A stretch of DNA of 64,000 nt from Aptenodytes patagonicus (GCF_965638725.1 NC_134951.1:70393568-70457567); one strand, 5' to 3'. Positions 44,637-58,990 are shown, counted from the first letter of the stretch. The notes: generated by a model not told the origin, from the letters alone. Translations and numbers: made by a program.

Positions 44637-45090
44637 CTTTTCTCCAAAACTGACAGTTTTTACTGTACAGTTTTGTGGAAGTCAGTTCTTCAATGCAAGA
44701 AATCTAACTGCTGTGCATTTGAACGCTGGCTTGAGCTAGCTTTGTTCCTTCTCATGACTCTAAAAAGCTAGCGCCTGGGTTTTTTTCCCTCTGTTCTTCA
44801 CATAACTTGGCAAGAAACTGACTAAAAAAAAATGGAGAGGTCAAGGTAGACGCTCAGTTTTTCACACAAGTTCGAAGAAAGAAACTGCATGCAGAGATCC
44901 AACTATCTAGTGCTAGATTTCATGTGAGCTTCATTCCATTCCATCCTTTAATAACAGCCCGCCTTTCAGAAAAAGAGTGAAAGAAGTATCGATGTTTCTC
45001 TGTCAAGCAAGTAAGAGTTAGAAACCAGCGATGAGAAACTGGGCAAAACGTCAGCATTCCCTACTACCCAAGGCTCCAGCACTCTATGGC

Positions 45091-48000
45091 TCAGTTTATG
45101 TCGGTCAGTTGCAAAGTCCAGCCCCACTGACATGGCAATTGCTTAGGAGTTAATTGAGGTAGAGCTATCGCCATTCCCTTTTCTCCCAGTGCAACCCATT
45201 TCAGCAGTTCCTTGTAGCCAATCAGCTTCACCTGAGGTAAAAACATACACCGCAGTTAGAACAGTGCCTTTTCAAAGTGCACATAATTGCAAAATTGACA
45301 AACGAAATGTTGTTCCATAGCTACTTTACTATTCAATTATCCTTAAATGCCACTTATCGACCAAATGAATGATAAAACAATGATTAAAGGTAGAAGAAAA
45401 AGACTTGCAAAGTAGATGGGTATGTAAGTAATAAAGCTAGTGATGCTGGGTCTTGAGAAGTACTTAGGTCTGTAAAAGGTACATAAACACTTTTCAGAAG
45501 TATTTAGGATGGGATTTGGGTCTAAGCAGGGATCCAGGCACCACAGTACGCAGCTTCGTATCGCCTATTTCTGAAATGCCCATTTCCCATGGTGGAACTT
45601 GTAGTCTTGAGTGAGCAGTATTTCTTACAGAGCGCAGCCAGGTATCTCAGAACAGAGCTGACCTGAAGAACCTCTCCACTAAAAACACACAAATAGGTTT
45701 TATGGTGAGACATTTACACCAGCTGGTGAAATGCTGAAAATAGTGGAGCAGCTTAAGGTAGCAGCTGAAGACCAGCCTCTACCCCTGAGGAACGTTACTC
45801 TCTTGTGCACAAATAGTCTAGATGCCTCTACAAAATTCAAGATGCATCTACATCAGTTCTGAAATTACTCTTTCTTCCTTATCGCAGAGCTCTCTTGGCA
45901 CTAACTAGGTTCTTTTCATGCGGAACTAGACCAGAAGAGACAGTCTAGAAACACTCTTAATGCATTTCAGCAGCTAGTGGACATCCAGTGCATGAGACCA
46001 GGACAGAGCTAAGTGAATCCCCACCTTAAATGCACAGTGTTGATATTAAGTCCTCAGCACCAGCTGTTCTGCTCTATAAATCTGCTTCTATTGGGTTACG
46101 CTACTTGCTAGTGTAGGTGTGGCATCCCTGTCCTCAACTTCTGACCACCGCTTGCTCCGAGACACACGTCTAGGGTTGCACTGACTTACTATTTAGCATC
46201 CCTGGGCAATGAAAACCTCTGTGTGCTTTCCCTTTGTGCAAGGCTTTGACTTGAAACTACTGCACCATTACAGCAATTACAGTATCACCAAAGTCATGAA
46301 GATGGCTATTTATAAAGAAAGGTCACGCTGAGTTAGAGTCTACACAGGAAATGGGAGGGGAGGCAGGGGTTTTTTTCCTGCTACTTGGCCTCTTTTTATG
46401 ATCCTTAGTTTGCAAGCTAAAACATACCCCAGCAACAAGTCAGTCTAACTTTGTTTGTTGGAGAAGAAACATCCCACTGGGAGGACGACGACAAGGAGGT
46501 CCCCGAATAAAAACAAACATGTTGCTGGGTCTCCTCCAATGTACTCTGTCTGAAGAGTTATGCATTCCCAAAGATGCCAGAAACTAAAATAAACACTGAT
46601 GGAACATAACAAGTCCTAGAGGTGTTTTCCTTCAGAGCATGTTCATTTCTTGCACTGTGTGTTAAAAGCCTCACTGTTCTAAAGGGGAAGGGGGAGAGTG
46701 GGGGTGTGTGGGGGGTGTTGTCTTTTACCTGTGTTTCTCCAAGCTTAGCCTGTGGCTCACCAAGTTCCAGAGTCCCAGAGACTGGCCAGTTAAGGAAGAT
46801 AGCATTGACTTTGCCTTCTTTAGGGCTGAAAGTGTACCTGGTTGAAAATGGGGAACAGAAACGCATGTCAGTTTTTCCTTGCAAATTTTCTGAAGCGATA
46901 CACAGAGTGCTTTCAAGACTGGAAAAAATGGATTTGAAAAGTCAGCATTAATTACATTTTCACACACATAACCATCTTTTCAGACAATTTATACCCTTTA
47001 ATAAAGTACTGTTCCTTGAAAATATGTTCCAACAAACTAGAGGTAACAGAGACTATTAAAGAACTGAGTTTAGAGGTAAACATCTGTAGTAACTCACTGC
47101 TGCTCAGCCATGTCGGAAGGAGGTACCTGCAGGTCAGGGGGAATCATTAACAGATAACTGTGGGTTATATTCAGAAAAATATGGTAATTCACATCTATGC
47201 ACAAACATACAGACATTCCACTAAAAAAAAATTTAACAAGATTGTGTGCGACAATAAAGCTTCCACCTTGCATAGCTAGTTTTTTAAAAATTTAATTTCA
47301 GCAGACATTATCTACAGTATGTCCTTGGAAATCTTGTGGCATACGTTTGAAACATTCCTCCCTCCTTCCTTCATTTAGTTACAATTTGTTACTGCTCTTG
47401 GGAGTGGTTTAACTAAACAGTCAACAGTTCAGCATTTCAAGGCGAAAGCCAGATAGCCAAATCTTACTGTGAACAGGAGTAAAAAGGCCCGCTGAGGCAG
47501 AGAAGAGGGTCAAGACCAAAACCCTGATGGATCATTAAGGTGTTACAGCAGCTATGAGGCACAAAGGCAGGGGAGAGTCCAGAGACTGGCTGAATTTAGT
47601 GACCGAACAATTGCTGTTATCTTCCCATGCATTTTTACCTTAAAAAGAAATGCAGAATATGCTAGATTGATTTCTAGTTTCTCTCTCTCTCCCCTCTTTC
47701 TCTCTAAACAGTGACATCAACTATTCCTTCGTACAGATAAACACTGCATAGCAGTTTTATATTTCTGGATTTATATTTTTTTCTATAGTTTCTGTTCCCA
47801 GCTACACTATGAAGCACAAGATCCCTAAGGAAACGCTTGCAACCTTCCCTTCAGCCTCACCATCATCCCAAAACTACGTTCTCTGACACCCATCATCTAC
47901 CTACAGTTTTATACACACTTTTACGTGCAGTTACTTAAACTGACAAAAGGGTTAATTTCTTCACAGCATACAAAGTAAGACAGTGATTTCTGTAGCATCG

Positions 48001-51000
48001 AGTCATTAAGAATTTCAAAATTTCACATACACTGCTGCTGCTTTATGCAGCCTACACTTTGATTCAGTAGCCATACCACACTTCTGGTGTGACCGTGTCG
48101 TTCTGCGCTCTCCACGGTTTCGTTCCATAGATGGCTTCTCCGTTGACTTGCAGCCAGGCACCCATCTGCCTCAGGCGTTCCTCAAATATAACAGCGATGC
48201 GACCATCGTGAGTGGGCCCGATATTCATCAAGAGATTTCCTCCACAAGACACTGTTTCTACAAGTTGCTGAAACGTTTTTAAACACATACACAGAACATA
48301 TGGTTACGGCTAATGAAATCAAGTATTTGAAGTTCTTTCTAAAGCCAGGCACACTGCTTCAGAACGATGAACTGAACGAGTTACGTTACTGCTGCATGTT
48401 TAGGCTTTGGGGGTCATTCCAACAGCCAATGCAAAATTTAAGCTCCCATAAAACAAAGCTCTGCTGTCAATTTTTATGGCAGAAGACAGCCCAAAATACA
48501 TTTTTGCACCAATATGTCTGACTGAATCTACATTAGAATCAGATCCTACAACCTTTTAACGTTTCGACTTCTGCAGGCATTTCACGAAGGTTTTACCGAT
48601 AGAACAGAGAGATGATTTCTCTACACGAGAGGAGAATAAGGCTAATAGACGCCACTGCGTTTTTACTGAAGCTGAGAGAAGCAACTTCCTCCTCCTTCCT
48701 CTGTTTGATGCTCTCCCTATTTTACAGAGACATCTGTAAAACACTAGGAAGCCCTCTACAGAGTCCATAAATATTTGTGTTCACATCCACACTGCCCTCC
48801 AGAGATCATGGACTGAGATGCACAAGTCTGAGGAACAGACAGCTGGAGACGAGCTACCGAATGAATTTAAACCTTCTGCCTATGAAAAGAGGTTACTTCA
48901 ATTTGAAATTATCTTTTGCAAGGTCAGTACTAGGAACAGATTTGGATTAAGCAACAATAACAATCAATCTTCCCCTCACTAGCTGAATTTTGCAATTAAA
49001 TGCATTTCTCTGAAAGATCGATCAGTCTTCCTTTCATTCGGTTTTCCTAAGCTTCAAATCTTTTTTTAATACCTTAGACCAGCAAAGGGAATCAATGCTC
49101 TATTAACACCAGTTGTCTGCATCTGCTAGTGTTTATCTGTCTGGCTGTCTGTAATGAGTGTGTTGGGGTTTTTTTCTTTAAATGAAGTGGGATGAAAGGA
49201 AAGTTTCTCACTACAAGGTAAAAAGACTATTAAGAGTTATAAACTGTTTCTAACTAGAAGGGGGAAAAGATGTAGCCTTCGATCAGGAGTTCCTAAACAG
49301 GAACTGTGAAACTGCAACTGTTTGCTTCTCATCAACTTAGAGGTGCGGTTACTAGAAAAAGTTAGTAGAAAAGGTAATGATGAGTCTATCCAGATCAATC
49401 TTTGGCCAGTTACTCACAGGGGAAACAGCTTCTAAGAAACTGGCTGAATTTTTACTAGATAATTTTTCTCTTAGTCATTTCTATAAAATTAATAAGAATT
49501 ACATGGATATTCCATCCTGCCAGTGTTAGGCTGCAAATGAACAAAATGACTTATTATTTCATCGGTTCATTATTCAATTAAAATAATACTTTTTATAAAA
49601 ATAGATACGTAATTGAAATGTTATATAGCATAATATAATGATCAGGAAGGAGAATCAGAAGTTGCAGGCAACTCCTTTGTCCCACTGTACCTTCACCAAG
49701 TCCTCGGTTGTGAGGTAATCGTCGAGTTGTGCGTTCCTCCTGTACCCCCATGACCTCTTGTCAATAGTCATACAGTTCTCCCACTTGTGAGGCAGGAGGT
49801 GGCCGGGGTTATACCGGTCTCTACAAGTGTAGAAGCCACCATGTGTACAGGTGCTGCCAACTCCCCAGCGGTCATTGGTCACTACTGTGTCCCGGACGGG
49901 ACTGGAAACAGAGAAATTTTCCGTTTATGATTTTTATTCTAAAAAACGCAGTCGCAGCCAGTGTAATCCCTTCCCACACACACACCCCTTCCTCCCAGAA
50001 ACTAACATTTAGGATGACTTCTGCACTATTAATTTATTACAATTAGATTAAGTGCAATTTCAGGAATCCTATTCTCATCCTTTCCTAGTAAAAGGTCCAG
50101 ATCGGCATTTCTTAGGGAAGTATGCTGCAGACTTTCACAGGAGGTCTGCCAGAAATCAGCCTGCACTTCACATCCACTGCCAGGTGTTCAGTCTGCGATG
50201 ACAACAAAGTACCCATATTAAATTATCCTGCTATCCTGTTTGTGCAGAAGACAATACTTAGGGAAGAATATGATTAGGTAGAATAGCCAATACCATCTTA
50301 ACTGATTAATTTGCAAATGTGGTTAAAAAAGTATGAACCAGTCTTTTTCTAAAGCAAGCTTTGATAGTTCTAGGGAAGACCTGGGTTCTATATTTCAGGA
50401 AAATTAATATTTAGTTAAGTCCTCGTAAGTAGGGGTAACAGGTTCCACAAAACATACAGAAAATGAGACAAACTAGACACAGAGCAGAACTTCAGATAAG
50501 GAGCTAAACCAGCATCATTGTGTACCTATCATTATACAGCCAAGCCAAGAAACCAGTGCTGTTCCAGTAAGTATCTGGTGCATTTCCATTCCCATCAGAC
50601 CAAATTATTTCTGGTTGGTACTTGGTCACAATTTCATAGAGTTCTGGTAATGATTTACTGGTTGGAAACTTTTTTGTCTTAAAGACGTTGGTGGCATCCT
50701 CAAGGAAGAGGGGATTAAACCATTCGAACAGGGAGTGATATAACCCAAAATGCAAGTCAGTCCTGCTTCTAACAGATGTTGCTAGTTCAGCCACAAGATC
50801 TCGTTTTGGTCCCACATCAACAGCATTCCAGTTCCAAGAATATTTGGACCCCCACAAAGTAAAGCCTGTAAAGAGAAAAATCAAGGGATAAGAAAGGAAA
50901 GCAGAAGAGGGGAAGTTATATTTCCTCCTTCTGGAAAGTAGCTTGCAAGTGTGTTGCAAAAAATAGATACAAAATAATAAAAATCATATATGTAATAATA

Positions 51001-54000
51001 GTGTTATCATGGTATAGAGTATGCCTATAATCTGTTTATGCACGATGACGGTAGTCGTAACACCAGAACACCATGCCAGATATGTTTATGTATTTTTTTA
51101 TTCATACACATATGCATTTATATTTTTATATATATAAAGCGCTCAATTTTCCAGTTCTGTACTGCTTAGGTTAATTATTCCTTCTCCTTAATTATCCACT
51201 CCATTCATATGCCCCAATTAAATTAACCAAAAATACAGCAACTTTCGAGGCATCTACGTTTTCACTGAATGTATCAAATGTGAACTGTGAATACACATTC
51301 AACAACCGGAAGATAAAATGCTCTCTCAGTTGCAGAATGCACAAGCTATCAATCATTTGCATTCAAAGACTGTTCTCCTCCCTCCTGTTTAGATCTTACA
51401 CAAATGTTCACTTTTCATTTGTCTTGACATTTATAACAGCTCAATCAACTACTTGGTACATGTATATAGGCAGAGTGCAAAAAGAAACAGCTTCTAAAAT
51501 ATCAGCGTTAAATATCAGGAGGGATTTAACGTTTCAGACATCCAGCAATCCAGCACAAGCACTTCCAAGTACTACCGCACTGCAGACTTAGACCACTGCC
51601 GGAAGAGCTCCACTTTCACCTTCAAACTGCTTTATACCCATTGCCTAATAAATCTTGCAATCTTTTTGTGAACTGGAAACATGTAATTGCATCGACTAGA
51701 CAAACAAGCTAAAAATTCATGCCCCAGGCTACAGGACAGACTAAATGAATCATGGTTCTTTTGAAGTCACTGGGAATTACACCACGGGCATCATCAGGAT
51801 CAAGATTTTATGCATGTTAGAGCTGAGATTAAAATTCACAAGTTACTAGTTGCCAGTCTTGAACCCACATCTCACCAAACACCAACAACATTCACCAGAT
51901 GTACTGTCATATTGCATCTTAGTATATTATAATTTCTTTGCTACCATGTTTCCTTCCAACCACTTTCTCTTCCTTCACTTTTCTCTGCAGAGTATCTTAC
52001 AATTACAGTGCCAAAAATCAATCGTGCCTGTAAAGTTCCAGACCTGGTTCAAGGTTTTGGCTTCTATGCACTGTATCAGGAAGAGCTATACCCTGTGTAC
52101 GTTTCTAACTCTGAAGTTGACTCCTGGAACATACTCCTAAATTCCTTGGAAAAACCTATGGAGCTCATTAACTGCCCGTACACAGCAGCTCTCCATATAT
52201 GAAGCAGCGCAGAATTCACTGTTGTGGTTCCTTGAGCAATAAACTGCACAATAAAAAATAAACTATGGTTGCTGCAGGAAGCTCAGCTTCCCCCACCGCT
52301 TCAGGCTGTCTTACCTACAGCAAGAGAACAATGGCACAGTCTATTTCTCCTTCTATGCAAGCTTCATGGCCGTAGCATTTGTGTAAGAGCCAGGAAAACA
52401 CACGCACATTTCTTGGGTGGTTTGTTTCCTCTTTGGCTGGGCTGGGGCAGGTAAGCCTGCCCGGCTTTCTCTATCTCTCTTAGTAGGCAGGAAAGTCACC
52501 TGGATTTTTCTTCTGTTGACAGAAATGCATCAATTACTAACATTCACAAACCTTCCACTTACCTTCATGATGTTTTGAAGTTAAGACAACGTATTTTGCA
52601 CCTGAAGCCTTCAAAATATCTGCCCACTGGTTGGGATCAAAGAATTCTGCTGTAAACAGTGGCCCAAAATCTTCATAACTAAACCCAGGTGGGTAATTTG
52701 CCTCCATAAATTTCACGTAGGGCTCTCTCTTTTCCTTCTGCCAGTACCACCTACATAATACAGAGCAAAAACATGTCTGCTGGTGTATTTTTAGACAAAG
52801 AAAAGAGAATTGAAATCATCAGCTTCTATTTGTGTTCACCCTGAGAAGCACATGCACTTCAGGTACATGACACTGGCAATGGGGTAAAACTGCTTCAGAA
52901 CATAACAGTATTAATTATCAAAGATTTCCTTTTGTCTGTCCTCTTTCCCTACGCTCTGCTTCTTTCAAGCACTCCACTTTGGAAAGATCCCAGGATTTCA
53001 TCTGGAGCAATGTCACAAAGCAACTACACTTGGCAGTCTTACTGAGTACCCAAATCCTGAAACCATACTAGAGAGCACAGGTACAGGGTCAAAGTGAGCA
53101 GCTCAGGTGGCACGAGGAATGCACTTCTTCTGGACTAACAACTCACCCTCCTCAAGTCTCACATATCAGCCATCAGGCATCTCTGCTCTGCCCCCCACAC
53201 TGCAACACCTGCAACCCACAAACATGCGGGCCAGCAGCTTTACCTCTCTGCTGGTCCAGAGTCCTCTATGCCAAACACAACTGAGTGACCTGATGTGTGA
53301 GCGGATGCCCACGGTCCCCGAGCAGCAGAGAGCTGTGACTGCAGAGCACTGCAGCTGCTGCACACGTGAGGCTCTGAAGCAAAGGTACCTGACTAGAAGG
53401 CATGTCCTCCAACAACAGCCTGCCTCTGCAGGGACCCCACACACTAGAAATGCACCTCCGTCACAGGCTCTAGCGTGCAGGCACACACCTACCTCAGTCC
53501 ACTGTACCAGTGCACGCAGATGTAGGAACCAGAAGGAAAAATAAGCCGACAACCTCTTTTTGCATCCCACCTAGCAAATGCAGGGACAGTTTCTATCCTG
53601 TGTTTCCCTATCACATCAATTCCTGATCCAGTATTGTCACTATTCCAACCAGTCTAGTCCACAGCAAGGTTTGGAGCTTTGCTGTGGTCCGAGGGTGGTC
53701 TCTCCCCCTCATGATGGGCAGAGATCATAAATCACCAATACAGCACTATCTATTTTCAACCTGCTCCATCCCTCCCCTACCCAGCAATGAAAGAGGAACT
53801 CCAGAAACAGCATGCAACAGTCCTTACGGCATAAACAGCCTTATGGCTAGAGACCTTCTAACAACAACATACGTTGTGACTGCTAATGCTTACGGGAAAA
53901 GGGTCTGAAAGCATTCACCTTCCTATGAATGAAGCCAAGCAGCAAAAATCCTGTTGGCAAACTTAGACATAAATGAAAACAAATTGAAAGTGAAGGAATA

Positions 54001-56091
54001 AAACAGGCCAGAATCTGAATGTTCGAAATGTGTTTCTCTCTCCTGTCCTGAGCCGGACTCTGACCTCAGTTCTGTAAGACCACAGTAACCTATGGATATC
54101 GTTGTAACCTTCCCAAACAGACTTCAGCACAAACAAACACAATCTCTGACAGCCAGTTGCAGGGGCGGGGGGGGGAAGAGAGGAAAGAAGGAAGATGCTG
54201 AGACAGCCTCCCTCCATGAAAGAACCTGAAAAAAAACCTTTCTGACTTTAAAGTATGTAATTGCATAAAGAAACAAATAACATCCTTGCTTCTCTTCCTT
54301 TGTCACATTGTTTGCTAACAATGTGAACATTTCTAGTCTGACAGGATTAGGTTCTAGAAACATCCTGACCAAGGTTATGGAGCTCTGAGGGAAGGGGGAC
54401 GGGCTGTGTGATATCAGAGTTTATGACCTTATATTTGAAGTTGCTAACACAGGACCGCAGTCATCTGACTGCGCATGCTGCCAGAAGGCCCTGAAGCAGC
54501 TTCACACCCACATGCCTAAGGATGGGAGGCAACAGGGACATAAAAAACAATTTCATCAACTACATTAGGGTGTTCTGTGGTCTTTTTAGAACAACAACAA
54601 CAAAAAAAAGAATGGTTGAGCCTGAACCTGTGTACCAGTATCAGAGCACAGCACTCAGAGTAAGGCCTGAACTCAAAGTTAGCCCCCCCCCACCCGAAAG
54701 CCAGTAATTAGTAAACAGAGTCCACATTTAAAAAACTGCTGAAACCCTTGAACGTAGTTCTGAAAAGCGCAGGTCAAATATTGCCTTCAGAAAACTGTGG
54801 TTTGTTTGTATTGACGTTGGTTTGTTTTACGAATATTGCATTTAAGCTTTACTATAGCTGTGCCACAGAGCTGCTATCATCTTCATATTATAAATGATAA
54901 TGTGACTCACTCAAAGTCATACAGGAAGTATTTGGTAGAGCATGGAAAGAGGATAGCAAAAAAATGCTTAGAGTCAAAGGGCCTGAACCAGTGAACGCTC
55001 ACAAACCAAACGTTTTATTCAGCCTTTGAACTAAAATTTGAAGGATCAGAGCTTTAGGTTCTTTTAAGTGGAAAGTACTCTTTAATAAATATAATAATAA
55101 AAAAGAAGAAAACCACCAACAGCACAAAAAGTGCATGAGAAAACTGCAGGCAATTTGCCAAGCAAGGGCAGCGATGTAGGGAGCGATGGACTCCCACGCT
55201 CCCTGCAGATGGTGCCTCGGCCCTCCAGCAAGAGCTGCTCAAGGCTCTTTTGGGGAGGCTGGGAGATCCCCAATGCTCGTCCCCAAAGAGCCTGGGGAGA
55301 GCTCCTTCATCGCAGCCCTGGAGAGGTCTCCCTCTGCCACTCAACCGCCTCTTTCACTAATGCTGTGGAAACCACATCTTTCAGCTCTACAGGCTCTCTG
55401 CTTAACTCGGTTAACATTAGCCAACATATTCAAGAGTTTTAGGGCTGGGCAGACAGAGTCAAATGTACCAGAAGCGCATTAAACACCGCTTCCTTCATAA
55501 ATGGTGCCATAGAGTCCGTGGTCTCACTGGCCAGCCCCAGGTGGAAATAAACCTCTTCCTACACACCTCAGCTCCAGGGTCAGCCTGCAGAGGGGCTTTA
55601 AACCTAACCATGGCTTTTGAGGGGGGGGACACCAAACCAAACCCCACCTGCCCCAAGAGCTACTCTCCAAGCAAACCCTCAGATCGCTGGTGCGACCCAT
55701 CCGCAGCAGCAGCTATCTCGGTGCGACCCTCCCAGCTGCTCCACGGCGGCCGCGCCCAGGGGCGCCGGGGCCTGAGGGGGCTGCGGGGCGCCGCCGGCGG
55801 GGAGGCCCTCGGGCCGGACAGGCCGCTGCGGCCGGCGGGGCGGGGGCCAGGGCCAGGCCGGGGAGCTCACCAGAACCACTCGCTGCCGAAGCTGGGCACC
55901 GAGAACACGCCCCAGTGGATGAAGATGCCAAACTTCGCCTCGTCAAACCAGGCGGGCAGCGGCCGGGCGTCCAGCGAGTCCCAGGAGGGCTCGTAGCGGG
56001 GCCGCCCGCCGCCGGTCGGCGGCCGCGCCGGCAGGAGCCCGGGCAGCCCCAGCAGCAGCAGCAGCGCGGCGCGACCGGGCGGGCCCGACAT
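45091..56091 (-). CDS. FUCA2: FUCA2, plasma-type alpha-L-fucosidase (GH29)
   Basis: FUCA2 removes alpha-L-fucose from glycoconjugates; family members act in lysosomes or are secreted. Minus-strand coding exons: 55871-56091, 52563-52750, 50526-50865, 49691-49901, 48077-48267, 46729-46837 and 45091-45231. They join in frame to 466 residues (human 467 from memory). A signal peptide covers about residues 1-23 ([13 protein letters not shown] core). The GH29 core runs from [19 protein letters not shown] through KHHEGFTLWGS to IIWSDGNG, where Asp227 is the predicted nucleophile. N-glycosylation sequons include N238-S-T and N376-D-T. A C-terminal beta-sandwich ends in CQWGW. The start ATG has a strong Kozak context (GCCGCCATGT) inside a CpG island. 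No break or missing catalytic segment is seen. Confidence 0.95.
52751..55870 (-). other. FUCA2: FUCA2 intron 1
   Basis: This 3.1 kb intron has overlapping ORFs of 145 and 134 codons on opposite strands near 53107-53570. Neither has a recognisable domain, and both look like chance. Short G- and C-runs occur at about 54160 and 54684. I recognise no repeat family or RNA gene. Confidence 0.6.
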
Positions 56092-56440
56092 GGCGGCGGC
56101 GACGGCGGGCTGGGGCGAAGGAGCGCCTCAGGGCAGGGGTCGCGGCGCTGCACGGCCGCGCCGGGGGAGGCCGCTGGCCGGGGGTGGGGGGGCACGGGCG
56201 GGCCGAGGCACAAGGCGGGCTCAGGCTCTCCCCGCCCCGTCAGCCGCTCCGCCGGAGCCCGCCGCCCTCCGGCCAAAATGTAGCCTGTCTCTACCGCCCG
56301 CAGGTAAAGGGCTCCGGCTCTGCCCCTCCCAAGGCTCAGCCCCGCCGCGTCCCGGCGGAGCCGGCAGCGCCGCGTCTTTCCCTTGCTCAGGGTGGAGAAG
56401 CGCGCCAGCCGTTGGGGAGCTCGTCCCCGTCAGCGCTGTT
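55690..56440. promoter_or_regulatory. FUCA2: CpG island and promoter of FUCA2
   Basis: GC-rich, CpG-dense sequence covers FUCA2 exon 1 and about 350 bp upstream. It contains several GC-box-like motifs (for example GGGCGGG near 56195 and CCCCGCCCC near 56232). There is no TATA box, and no CACGTG E-box of the lysosomal CLEAR type is evident close to the start. Long ORFs on both strands here follow from base composition. Confidence 0.65.
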
Positions 56441-58990
56441 TTATCTGGCTGCTCGATCACAAATGGTCATCTGGATTTTAAGGATTTGAAGAAAATGAAG
56501 TAACTGACTTCTGCCTTGGCCAACATCTCGCCGCGCTCCTCCTGCCCCCTCCCAGCCCAGGCCCTGACCACCCCAGGCAGACCGCCCGCTCGGCCCTGTG
56601 TGGTTTGTTACTGACCTCCTCATCGAGGAGAGCACTGGCCGTTCTCCTTCGGTGCTTTCCTGAAAGCTGTCTGCCGGGGTCTGCTGGATCTGCAGTCTGA
56701 TCCGGTCTGAGTCTTGGATCTGCAGCCAGGGCCTGCTTCAGAGGTGGCCTCGGTGGCCTGCTGGATTTGCCCTTCCCGCCTGCTTCCAACCACAGGCTCA
56801 GCGTCCCACCAGAGATCTTCCCTTCCCTTCCCTTGCCTTCCATTCCCTCCCAGGCGTCATGTTCATCGCTCTGCAGCTCCAGTATGTGATGGCTTCCAGG
56901 GTAGAGAGGTGCCCCAAAGCCTGTCAAGGAGGTATTTCCTTGACCATTAGAATGGCTTCAGAGGAAGCCTGTGCTGAAGCTGCCTTGCTTCAGTAAATGA
57001 CACTTTGCATTTGTGCTGCGGATCATGGGTGGCAGGCATGTACTTTAAAAGATGCATCTTCCAGCATCTTTGTAGCCTGTGCTGGCACTTCTCCTGTCTT
57101 TCCCGATGCCCGAATTGCGTATTTTTGCATCAGACCCCAGCAGCCATAGGACGGCCTTTGTGAAATAATTTGGTTTATTCAGCAAATACTAACTTTCCAA
57201 AATCATGCCCACGAATGGAAATTTCTTAGTCAATCTCATCAAAACAGTTAAAAATGAATGAGCAGACAATGACATTAATCTCCACCTGGGAAGGATGTAC
57301 ACTTTACTGCTGTTCTATGGAAACAGAACTTCTGTTTCCAGAGCCATTAACCACAGCTGTTACATTTAAGCCAAAAATATCTAAAGGGCTGTGAAAATGG
57401 GAAGTAAATAATTTTGTGATATTTTCATTTTTGTACGTACCTTGATGAGCGTATTAAGTTACAGGCTGATAAAAACATTGTGACTTCCATGGTATCATTC
57501 TTTCTGACTGACTGTTCACATTATTCTGATTTACAAAAGCACTTTAATATCACAATAGGAGCCTCTTCATATTTCTTTTACATTCAATGTTGACCTACTT
57601 TCTCTATGTCTTCTTTTATCTTCACCCCTTTAGATGTCACTTTGCTTCTCAAAAGGAATCCTTAAACGCCTTTGACCTCTTGCTATGGTACCTTTCCTAG
57701 TTTATCTTTGGGTTTCTTCATGTTCTTTTCTTTTTGATCGTACCAAAGGATTGCAGACACTGAGCAGCTCCTTAACATGGGAATTTTGAAGTAGACTCTC
57801 TCTGAAGCTTATTCTGTACAGTACGCCAAAGTTACAACTGCGCTGTGGCTCAAAGTGCTTTGAAGGAAAAATGATTTAAAAAAAGCTCAGGGGTCTGACC
57901 CAAAGCCCACTGACATCAGGGACCTGACATCGACTTCGGTGAGATTTGGAGCAGGAACTGTGTATTTCAATAATGAACTTGATCAAATCCTTTAAATTGA
58001 AAAAAAAAAAAAAGAAAAAAGAAGTAGAAAACAGTTCAGTAAATAGCAGCCATGAGTACGCTTCTGGTTAAGGCATAAACAGGTTCAGAAAATGTCACCA
58101 GCCCACACAGGCACAGCTACTGAAATCTCCAGTGATGGAAAAGGTCCTCAGTGCACAGTCACATCTGTAATGATGCAAGCTGCAAAGGGTAAATAACAAA
58201 AATAGTACTTTGTAAGATTTTGTGAATAATGCAAGACCGGTGTCTGCGACTGCAGGAAGCTCTCTAAACCCGGGCACAGCGTGCCTGCCTGCACGATGCC
58301 GGAGCCACCCGGCCCCCGCAGGGAGGTCTGTAAGCGTGGAGCTCACTGCTGTGCTCTGCGAGGAGAAGGCCCTGCCTCTCACTCTCGCAGCATAGTCCCG
58401 CTGGGAAAGCTCTCCGCAGCTAGGGAAGGAGCAGGCTGGTCTGTCGGCGGAGGGAAGAAGGAGAGGAAATAATGAAGGCAATTCCCTGGGAGATGCTGAG
58501 CAGAAAAGACCTTTTGACCTGTCTAATGGCTGACATACGAGACTCATGTACTGGATCGATTGCTTGGACAAAGGCGAAGGGTGCCTGAGCCGTATGACTG
58601 CCGGGAAGACCGCAGAACCACCGCGCCTGGGGAGCTGCACGGGGCTTGGCGTTGAGAGGAGGGCAACCTGGTTGCTTGGTGGGAAGCAGAGGAGGGTATC
58701 TGAATTTCACATGGACGTGCTTCAGACTCGATAGGATTTGATTCAGACCTGGGGAGCGGTAGTTGCTAAAACGTTCTCATACAGCCTGAATGGGACTTTC
58801 ATATTTGGTAGCTAGATAATGTGGCACTGGATGCATTAAAAATACAGTGTGAAGCCCTGTCTACCTTTGCCATTGTGCCAGTGGCTTCAGGGCAGCAAGG
58901 ATTTTATTCAAGGCAGAATAGAAAATTATTTGCCTGTAAAAAGCAGTGAAAACGTTAAATATCCTTTTAAAGATGAATCGTGGCATAAAA
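56441..58990. other. Intergenic region between FUCA2 and PHACTR2
   Basis: The two genes point away from each other and their start codons are 3.6 kb apart. The stretch contains a CTTCC-type pyrimidine run (about 56815-56852), an A-rich run at about 57999-58022 and one decayed palindromic repeat candidate at about 57883-57957. No coding exon is recognised. Confidence 0.55.
57883..57957. repeat. Candidate ancient palindromic dispersed repeat
   Basis: The half 'GGTCTGACCCAAAGCCCACTG' (of which GACCCAAAGCCCA is the core) is answered about 30 bp later by 'GACTTCGGTGAGATTTGGAG', roughly its reverse complement. From memory, sauropsid and other amniote genomes carry an old repeat with this layout: 'gatccaaagcccattgaagtcaatgg' and its inverse. 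Weaker relatives may lie at about 21085-21176, 35553-35641 and 51745-51815. Confidence 0.4.

Noticed and set aside
53107-53570. Overlapping 145- and 134-codon ORFs in FUCA2 intron 1
   Set aside because: Opposite-strand ORFs covering each other, without domain, splice context or CpG island support.
55463-56503. ORFs of 137-197 codons on both strands over the FUCA2 CpG island
   Set aside because: Same composition effect; only the FUCA2 exon 1 frame shows conserved protein.
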